This document shows, in pieces, positions 7,083-11,800 of a stretch of 11,800 nt of DNA. The translations under genes and the position numbers were made by a program. The stretch lies in contig DATCVA010000268.1 of NCBI GenBank assembly GCA_036567205.1, forward strand, positions 1 through 11,800, in the 5' to 3' direction. The number at the start of each line of letters is the position of its first letter. Position 1 is the first letter of the stretch. This DNA comes from DATCVA01 sp036567205. Its GTDB lineage: Bacteria; Pseudomonadota; Gammaproteobacteria; Burkholderiales; Burkholderiaceae_B. The notes below the pieces were generated by a model. That model ran no database searches. It had not been told where the DNA came from and worked only from the letters and a program-made list of their open reading frames with translations.

Positions 7083-7333
7083 AAAACTAGAGCCTGGTAA
7101 TTGGATTTTCGATAAGTGGTTTCGACCAAAAAGTAAATACTTAAGGGCCACAGGGTGCTTTGCCGGCCAGGCCGGAGTTATACACTCTGATAATATTGTG
7201 TTGCGTAAGTGACGTTTGATGCGCCGGGAATGCCCGATAAAGGCATGCGGCACCCGCTTCAGCACGCTATGCTAGCTTATTACGCTGTATTTTTCGAGTA
7301 TTTTTTCGCTTTTTTACTAATAACGGTTTTTAT
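7083..7333. promoter_or_regulatory. Divergent intergenic region, M23 peptidase / tyrS
   Basis: These 251 bases must hold the promoters of both divergent genes. The left part is AT-rich. A 13-base perfect inverted repeat, CCGGCC-A-GGCCGG (7163-7175), lies just downstream, in the minus-strand sense, of a -10-like TATAAC (complement of 7179-7184). No well-placed -35 accompanies it. For tyrS I see only weak candidates, such as TTGATG (7216-7221) with TAAAGG (7238-7243). The stretch just before tyrS is T-rich. No riboswitch or T-box fold was recognised. Confidence 0.4.
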
Positions 7334-8563
7334 ATGTCGTCCTGCGAAGCCCCCATTACCCCAGAAGTTGAAGCTGATTTACGTGTTGTTAAACGAGGAT
7401 GCGACGAATTGCTGGTCGAGTCCGAGTTCATCAAGAAGCTGGCCCGAAGCCGCGCCACCGGCCAGCCATTACGGATCAAGCTGGGGCTGGATCCGACTGC
7501 GCCCGATATTCATCTGGGGCATACGGTGGTGCTTAATAAAATGCGCCAGCTGCAGGATCTGGGGCATAAAGTTATATTTTTGATCGGCGACTTCACGTCC
7601 ATGATCGGCGATCCCAGCGGCCGCAATGCTACGCGTCCGCCTTTAACCCCCGAGCAAATCCAGGAAAACGCCAAAACATATTACGCTCAGGCCAGCCTGG
7701 TGCTTGATCCCGCCAAAACCGAAATACGTTATAACTCTGAATGGTGCGACCCCTTGGGTGCGCGCGGCATAATTCAACTGGCCTCGCGTTATACGGTGGC
7801 ACGCATGATGGAACGGGAAGACTTCACTCGCCGTTTTAAAGGCGGCATCCCTATTTCGGTGCACGAGTTCTTGTATCCATTAATGCAAGGTTACGATTCA
7901 GTCGCGCTCAAGGCTGATCTGGAGCTTGGCGGTACCGATCAAAAATTCAACTTGCTGGTGGGACGCGAGCTTCAGAAAGAATACGGTCAAGAGCCGCAGT
8001 GCATTTTGACCATGCCCCTTTTGGAAGGTACCGACGGTGTCGATAAAATGTCCAAATCCAAGGGCAATTACATTGGCATTTCAGAAACGCCGGATTCCAT
8101 GTTCGGCAAATTAATGTCCATTTCCGATACATTAATGTGGCGCTATTTTGAATTGTTGTCATTTCGCTCTATGGACGAAATTGGTTTGTTACAAAAACAG
8201 GTTAGCGAGGGTGCCAATCCGCGCGATACTAAGGTATTGTTAGCTCAGGAAATCGTTACCCGCTTCCATTCCCAGCAGGCCGCGCACGATGCTCTGACAC
8301 GGTTCGAGGCGCGTTTTCGCGATGGTGTAATACCGGACGAGATGCCTGAGGTGCAAATTGGCGGCGCGCCGCTGGGTATCTTGAAGGTTCTGCGCGAGGC
8401 AGGCCTTGTCGTCTCCGGCGCCGAAGCCCAGCGCAACGTCGAACAGGGCGGTGTGCGTGTCGATGGTGACCGCATTGAAGATAAATCTTTGCAATTGGGC
8501 GCGGGTACCTACGTTGTACAGGTGGGCAAGCGCAAGTTTGCCCGTGTCACCCTAAACGGATAG
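7334..8563 (+). CDS. tyrS: Tyrosyl-tRNA synthetase
   Basis: TyrS charges tRNA-Tyr with tyrosine in the cytoplasm using ATP. The 409-residue product is a class I synthetase. It has the HIGH-type signature HLGH at residues 60-63 preceded by KLGLDPTAPDI, the KMSKS loop at 238-242 followed by KGNYIGIS, and a C-terminal S4 RNA-binding domain from about residue 345 (GILKVLREAGLVVSGAEAQRNVEQGGVRVDG). The sequence is of the type found in betaproteobacteria and Pseudomonas rather than the E. coli TyrS type. The ATG at 7334 fits relatives that begin MSS..APITPEVEADL, but the preceding bases are T-rich and show no good Shine-Dalgarno sequence. The PEBP gene starts 26 bases after the stop codon and probably shares the transcript. 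Confidence 0.97.
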   Translation: MSSCEAPITPEVEADLRVVKRGCDELLVESEFIKKLARSRATGQPLRIKLGLDPTAPDIHLGHTVVLNKMRQLQDLGHKVIFLIGDFTSMIGDPSGRNATRPPLTPEQIQENAKTYYAQASLVLDPAKTEIRYNSEWCDPLGARGIIQLASRYTVARMMEREDFTRRFKGGIPISVHEFLYPLMQGYDSVALKADLELGGTDQKFNLLVGRELQKEYGQEPQCILTMPLLEGTDGVDKMSKSKGNYIGISETPDSMFGKLMSISDTLMWRYFELLSFRSMDEIGLLQKQVSEGANPRDTKVLLAQEIVTRFHSQQAAHDALTRFEARFRDGVIPDEMPEVQIGGAPLGILKVLREAGLVVSGAEAQRNVEQGGVRVDGDRIEDKSLQLGAGTYVVQVGKRKFARVTLNG

Positions 8564-8588
8564 ATCACTGAGGCAGGAGGCCATTCTT

Positions 8589-9233
8589 ATGAAGATCACC
8601 AGCACATCGTTTTTAGATCAACAGCGTATTCCCGAACACAACTCGTTTTGCAAAATCGACGGGGCGACTCACGTAGCGCTGGCCGGTAACGCCAATCCGC
8701 AATTGTCGTGGACGGAGGCGCCCCGGGGCACACAGTCGTTCGTTGTTATTTGCCACGATCCCGATGTGCCCAGCAAGCCGGATGATGTCAATCAGGAAGG
8801 GCGCGAAGTGCCGGCCGATTTGCCGCGCGTTGATTTTTATCATTGGGTGCTGGTCGATCTTGCCGCCGATACAACGCAAATTGCCGAAGGGTCTTATTCA
8901 AATGGTATAACGCCGCGCGGCAAAGGCGGACCGCTGGCGCCTAACGGCACACGTCAGGGCATCAACGACTACACCGGCTGGTTTGCCGCCGACCGTGATA
9001 TGAATGGGGATTATTTTGGATACGACGGCCCGTGCCCGCCCTGGAATGACGCGTTGAAGCATCGTTATGTTTTTACCGTATATGCGCTTGATATCCCTGC
9101 TGTACCGCTGGAAGGAACCTTTACCGGGGCCGATGTACTGAAAGCGATACAGGGCCATGTGCTGGCGCAGGCATCCATAACCGGCTGGTATACGCTTAAT
9201 CCACGTCTGCTGACCGACGCGCAAGCCGGGTAA
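8589..9233 (+). CDS. YbhB/YbcL family PEBP (Raf kinase inhibitor-like) protein
   Basis: This is a phosphatidylethanolamine-binding-protein fold member of the bacterial YbhB/YbcL group. The cellular role of these proteins in bacteria is not settled, and the ligand cannot be read from the sequence. The 214-residue product shows the PEBP pocket motifs DPDVP (57-61), HWVLVD (85-90), and GYDGPCPPWNDALKHRYVFTVYALD (144-168). It is longer than E. coli YbhB (about 158 residues), mainly through an insertion around residues 62-82 between the DPDVP and HWVL motifs and a longer loop around 110-142. There is no signal peptide, so it is probably cytoplasmic. A perfect AGGAGG (8575-8580) lies eight bases before the ATG, the best ribosome binding site in the window. 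It follows tyrS by 25 bases and ends in a terminator that overlaps its own last codons. Confidence 0.92.
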   Translation: MKITSTSFLDQQRIPEHNSFCKIDGATHVALAGNANPQLSWTEAPRGTQSFVVICHDPDVPSKPDDVNQEGREVPADLPRVDFYHWVLVDLAADTTQIAEGSYSNGITPRGKGGPLAPNGTRQGINDYTGWFAADRDMNGDYFGYDGPCPPWNDALKHRYVFTVYALDIPAVPLEGTFTGADVLKAIQGHVLAQASITGWYTLNPRLLTDAQAG

Positions 9234-9254
9234 CCTGGCTTGCTTGAGTTTTTT
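9221..9254 (+). terminator. Terminator overlapping the end of the PEBP gene
   Basis: A 10-bp stem, GCAAGCCGGG (9221-9230) with CCTGGCTTGC (9234-9243), includes one G-U pair and closes a three-base loop that is exactly the TAA stop codon (9231-9233). A TTTTTT run follows at 9249-9254 after five intervening bases (TTGAG). This is a likely intrinsic terminator for tyrS-PEBP, slightly imperfect because the U-run is not adjacent to the stem. Confidence 0.7.
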
Positions 9255-9338
9255 GCAATCTAACTTGAGTACAACCGTGTTTTGGGCGGAATTCGGTGCG
9301 GAAACGTGGCGTTAGCCGTCTTTTGTGGCGCATTTCAA

Positions 9339-9372
9339 TTAACAGCGGGCCATTCGCGCTAAAATAGCCCGC
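9339..9372 (+). promoter_or_regulatory. Predicted glyA promoter with an inverted repeat around the -10 box
   Basis: TTAACA (9339-9344, 5 of 6 matches to the -35 consensus) and TAAAAT (9360-9365, 5 of 6 to the -10) are spaced by 15 bases, shorter than the usual 17. A GCGGGC (9345-9350) in the spacer pairs with GCCCGC (9367-9372) just after the -10, giving a 6-bp inverted repeat that brackets the -10 box. It could be an operator, or chance in GC-rich sequence. The predicted leader to the glyA ATG is about 35 bases. No glycine riboswitch or other large leader structure was recognised. Confidence 0.5.
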
Positions 9373-9406
9373 ATTGTTCATGCCCCACAAAAATCTAGGA
9401 TGCCTA

Positions 9407-10651
9407 ATGTTTGACCGTTCACGTACTCTTGACCAAGTTGATGCCGATGTTTGGGCCGCGATCCAAAAGGAAAACGTTCGCCAGGAACAACACATCGAAT
9501 TAATCGCCTCTGAAAACTATACCAGTCCCGCCGTCATGCAGGCGCAGGGCACCCAGCTTACCAATAAGTATGCGGAAGGCTATCCCGGCAAGCGTTATTA
9601 CGGCGGTTGCGAGTACGTGGACATTGTCGAGCAACTGGCCATCGACCGTTTAAAGGAATTGTTCGGCGCTGAAGCGGCCAACGTGCAGCCCAATTCGGGA
9701 TCGCAGGCCAACCAGGGTGTTTATATGGCAGTCCTGAAGCCGGGCGACACCGTATTGGGCATGAGCCTGGCCGAAGGCGGCCACCTTACGCACGGCTCGC
9801 CGGTGAACTCATCGGGCAAGCTGTATAACTTCAAGTCGTACGGCCTGGATGCCAACGAAGAGATCGATTACGATCAGCTCGAGCAGCTTACCAAAGAACA
9901 CAAACCCAAGCTGTTGGTGGGTGGCGCCTCGGCTTATGCGCTGCGCATCGATTTCGAGCGCATGGGCCGTATTGCGCACGACAATGGCGCATTGTTTATG
10001 GTCGATATCGCTCATTACGCCGGACTGGTCGCGGGCGGTGCATATCCCAACCCCGTGCCTTATGCCGATTTCGTCACCTCCACCACGCATAAATCGCTGC
10101 GGGGGCCTCGCGGCGGCGTCATCATGATGAAAGCCGAGTTCGAAAAAGTCATTAATTCCGCTATTTTCCCGGGAATTCAGGGCGGCCCGCTTATGCACGT
10201 TATTGCCGGCAAGGCCGTTGCCTTCAAGGAAGCGCTCAGCCCCGACTTTAAAGAATATGCGGCTCAGGTTGTTAAAAACGCCGATGTGCTGGCCCGTACG
10301 CTGGTTCAGCGCGGCTTGCGCATCGTTTCGGGCCGTACCGAAAGCCACGTAATGCTGGTCGACTTGCGTCCTAAAGGCCTTACCGGCAAAGAGGCTGAAG
10401 CCGTATTGGGCCAGGCCCACATCACGGTCAACAAAAACGCCATTCCTAACGATCCCGAAAAGCCTTTTGTAACCAGCGGAATTCGCTTGGGTACCCCAGC
10501 CATGACAACCCGCGGCTTTAAAGAGGGGGAAGCCGAGCTTACTGCGCACCTGATTGCCGATGTACTTGACAACCCTCGCAGCGAAACCGCCATCGCCGAT
10601 GTGCGTGCCCGTGTAAACGAGCTCACTGCTCGTTTACCGGTTTACAGCTGA
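9407..10651 (+). CDS. glyA: Serine hydroxymethyltransferase
   Basis: GlyA interconverts serine and glycine using pyridoxal phosphate and tetrahydrofolate, and is the main source of one-carbon units. The 414-residue product has the usual length. It shows HIELIASENYTSPAVMQAQG, NKYAEGYPGKRYYGGCEYVD, NVQPNSGSQAN, DIAHYAGLVAGGAYPNPVPYADFVTSTTHKSLRGPRGG with the PLP lysine at Lys229, and the C-terminal PFVTSGIRLGTPAMTTRGF. I chose ATG 9407 because TAGGA (9396-9400) lies six bases upstream and the family starts MFDRS. Upstream in-frame starts at 9374 (TTG) and 9380 (ATG) have no such support. nrdR follows 39 bases downstream. An inverted repeat CCGGTT/AACCGG (10637-10642 with 10653-10658) spans the stop codon but lacks a U-run, so transcription into nrdR is likely. 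Confidence 0.98.
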   Translation: MFDRSRTLDQVDADVWAAIQKENVRQEQHIELIASENYTSPAVMQAQGTQLTNKYAEGYPGKRYYGGCEYVDIVEQLAIDRLKELFGAEAANVQPNSGSQANQGVYMAVLKPGDTVLGMSLAEGGHLTHGSPVNSSGKLYNFKSYGLDANEEIDYDQLEQLTKEHKPKLLVGGASAYALRIDFERMGRIAHDNGALFMVDIAHYAGLVAGGAYPNPVPYADFVTSTTHKSLRGPRGGVIMMKAEFEKVINSAIFPGIQGGPLMHVIAGKAVAFKEALSPDFKEYAAQVVKNADVLARTLVQRGLRIVSGRTESHVMLVDLRPKGLTGKEAEAVLGQAHITVNKNAIPNDPEKPFVTSGIRLGTPAMTTRGFKEGEAELTAHLIADVLDNPRSETAIADVRARVNELTARLPVYS

Positions 10652-10690
10652 TAACCGGATCCCTTCTTAAACCGGAGGGCGCTCAACCTC

Positions 10691-11149
10691 ATGAAATGCC
10701 CGTTCTGTAGTAGTTTCGATACTCAGGTCATCGACTCTCGAGTCTCTGAAGAGGGCGATGCGATTCGCCGCCGGCGCAGGTGCGTCAGCTGCGATCGCCG
10801 CTTTACAACCTACGAGCGGGCCGAACTGGTAATGCCGGCGGTGGTCAAGCGTAATGGCACGCGTACTGATTTCGATGTGACCAAGTTGCGGGGCAGTTTA
10901 AATCTGGCTTTGCGCAAACGCCCCGTCAGCACTGAAAGCGTCGATGCTGCGGTTGCCCGTATCGAAGAAAGTCTGCTTACCAGCGGACTGCGGGAAATCA
11001 GTTCGGGACAATTAGGAGAGCTTGTCATGGCCGAGCTTAAAAAGCTGGATCAAGTCGCCTATGTGCGTTTCGCTTCGGTGTATCAAAGCTTCGAAGATAT
11101 TGGCGAGTTCGTCAAGGCAATCGACGAGTTCAAAGTGCCGCCCCGCTAA
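10691..11149 (+). CDS. nrdR: Transcriptional repressor NrdR
   Basis: NrdR senses ATP/dATP and represses ribonucleotide reductase operons by binding paired NrdR boxes. The 152-residue product has the N-terminal zinc ribbon with Cys3, Cys6, Cys31 and Cys34 (MKCPFC and RRCVSCDRRFTTYE) and an ATP-cone domain from about residue 48 (PAVVKRNGTRTDFDVTKLRGSLNLALRKRPVS) to about 138 (VAYVRFASVYQSFEDIGEF). Length and motifs are standard. GGAGG (10674-10678) is upstream but 12 bases from the ATG, farther than ideal. I recall the order glyA-nrdR-ribD from other beta- and gammaproteobacteria, and here it joins one-carbon metabolism, deoxynucleotide control and riboflavin synthesis. No NrdR boxes or nrd genes were noticed in the window. 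Confidence 0.97.
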   Translation: MKCPFCSSFDTQVIDSRVSEEGDAIRRRRRCVSCDRRFTTYERAELVMPAVVKRNGTRTDFDVTKLRGSLNLALRKRPVSTESVDAAVARIEESLLTSGLREISSGQLGELVMAELKKLDQVAYVRFASVYQSFEDIGEFVKAIDEFKVPPR

Positions 11150-11197
11150 TTCCATTTCCAGATCAATTGTGCGCAGAAGGCGAGGCGTAGATAGTGC

Positions 11198-11800
11198 ATG
11201 TTTCCTGTTGAGTACTCTGCCGATTCGAACCGGCCGGAAAGATCACCCGTGAGTTCGCTTTCCGGCGAAGGTAGCGCTGATGACCGCCGGTGGATGCAGC
11301 AGGCCATAGACCTGAGCACTCAGGCGCTGTATGTTACCTCGCCCAATCCGCGCGTGGCCTGCCTGATCGTCCAGGAAGGCCAGGTGTTGGCCTCGGGGGT
11401 TACGCAGGCAGCCGGAGGGCCGCATGCTGAAGTGATGGCGCTGCGTCAGGCCATTGAGCGGGGGCACGAAGTCGCCGGCTCGACAGTCTACGTTACGCTA
11501 GAACCCTGCAGTCATTATGGGCGAACGCCGCCTTGCGTGGATGCGCTGATCAAAGCCCGGCCCGCCCGGGTTGTGGTGGCCATGTCAGACCCTAATCCCT
11601 TGGTATCGGGCAAGGGTATTGCCAGGCTGCAAGCTGCGGGCATCCATGTTTTAAGCTCGGTTTGCCTTGCCGAGGCCCTGGCAGTTAACCCAGGTTTCGT
11701 AGCGCGCATGACTCGTAAAACGCCATGGGTATGGCTTAAGGCGGGGGTCTCTCTGGACGGCCGGACCGGGTTGCATAATGGCTTGTCGCAATGGATTACC
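11198..11800 (+). CDS. ribD: Riboflavin biosynthesis deaminase/reductase RibD (5' part, runs off the window)
   Basis: RibD is bifunctional: an N-terminal zinc deaminase and a C-terminal NADPH reductase act on successive pyrimidine intermediates of riboflavin synthesis. The visible 201 codons cover the deaminase, with zinc ligands His76 (and catalytic Glu78) in GPHAEV, Cys104 and Cys113 in EPCSHYGRTPPC, and the start of the reductase (WLKAGVSLDGRTG, SQWIT). The frame is still open at 11800. The start is uncertain. ATG 11198 follows an in-frame stop at 11192, with a GAGG 12 bases upstream. GTG 11249 has GGAAAG about seven bases upstream and would give a protein starting just before DDRRWMQQAI, as in many relatives, so the first 17 residues may not be translated. 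The usual NPxVGC motif reads NPRVACLIV here, a conservative Gly-to-Ala change. Confidence 0.93.
   Translation, partial: MFPVEYSADSNRPERSPVSSLSGEGSADDRRWMQQAIDLSTQALYVTSPNPRVACLIVQEGQVLASGVTQAAGGPHAEVMALRQAIERGHEVAGSTVYVTLEPCSHYGRTPPCVDALIKARPARVVVAMSDPNPLVSGKGIARLQAAGIHVLSSVCLAEALAVNPGFVARMTRKTPWVWLKAGVSLDGRTGLHNGLSQWIT

Noticed and set aside
7083..7265. 61-residue N-terminal extension of the M23 peptidase reading frame
   Set aside because: The extension lies in AT-rich intergenic sequence, lacks resemblance to the family, and would place the start inside the tyrS promoter region. The ATG at 7082 gives a normal cytoplasmic tail and membrane anchor.
9255..9406. Possible glycine riboswitch or other leader RNA before glyA
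   Set aside because: The predicted leader is only about 35 bases, and I saw no tandem aptamer-like pattern in the whole gap. A covariance-model search would settle it.
9809..10549. 246-residue open frame on the minus strand inside glyA
   Set aside because: It lies entirely antisense to a clearly conserved gene, and its translation shows no recognisable family. It is best explained by codon bias of glyA on the other strand.
11150..11248. Possible FMN riboswitch before ribD
   Set aside because: The gap after nrdR is too short for the roughly 130-base RFN element, and its conserved blocks are not visible.
1..11800. CRISPR arrays, tRNA genes, insertion sequences, prophage or defence genes
   Set aside because: I read both strands for regular direct repeats, tRNA-like cloverleaf segments, transposase motifs and known defence domains, and found none. 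The window is filled by conserved housekeeping genes.

Overview
The window looks like a chromosomal housekeeping region of a betaproteobacterium, most likely Burkholderiales, family Alcaligenaceae (a relative of Bordetella, Pusillimonas or Advenella). This rests on how closely the recalled sequences of ArgC, ErpA, TyrS, GlyA and RibD from Bordetella-like bacteria match, and on the gene order. The GC content is moderate and genes are tightly packed. I see no tRNA, rRNA, CRISPR array, insertion sequence or prophage gene.

Layout. (1) At the left edge, 71-826 encodes the C-terminal two thirds of a periplasmic TRAP-transporter solute-binding protein. It has lost its signal peptide and the start of its first domain, and is probably a pseudogene. 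A terminator follows. (2) A promoter near 943-970 drives rplM-rpsI (ribosomal proteins L13 and S9), closed by a strong tandem-hairpin terminator. (3) argC (arginine biosynthesis), a membrane-anchored coiled-coil protein of the DUF6776 type, and erpA (Fe-S cluster carrier) run on the plus strand. (4) Convergent to these, on the minus strand, lie an M23 murein endopeptidase and then anmK (anhydro-MurNAc kinase), a peptidoglycan-turnover pair. (5) Divergent from the peptidase is tyrS, followed closely by a YbhB-type PEBP protein. Their terminator overlaps the end of the PEBP gene. (6) glyA, nrdR and the 5' part of ribD form the right end on the plus strand. Together they link one-carbon metabolism, control of ribonucleotide reductase genes and riboflavin synthesis. 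ribD runs off the right edge.

How they fit together. Most genes serve translation (rplM, rpsI, tyrS), amino-acid, nucleotide and cofactor supply (argC, glyA, nrdR, ribD), Fe-S assembly (erpA) and cell-wall remodelling and recycling (M23 peptidase, anmK). From memory, the block argC / coiled-coil protein / erpA / anmK / M23 peptidase / tyrS is also kept together in Pseudomonas, so it is an old neighbourhood rather than a recent assembly.

I did not find a convincing undescribed system. The points most worth checking are the abrupt break in the TRAP protein near position 115, the terminator hairpin whose loop is the PEBP stop codon, the inverted repeat bracketing the glyA -10 box, and the uncharacterised DUF6776-type protein.
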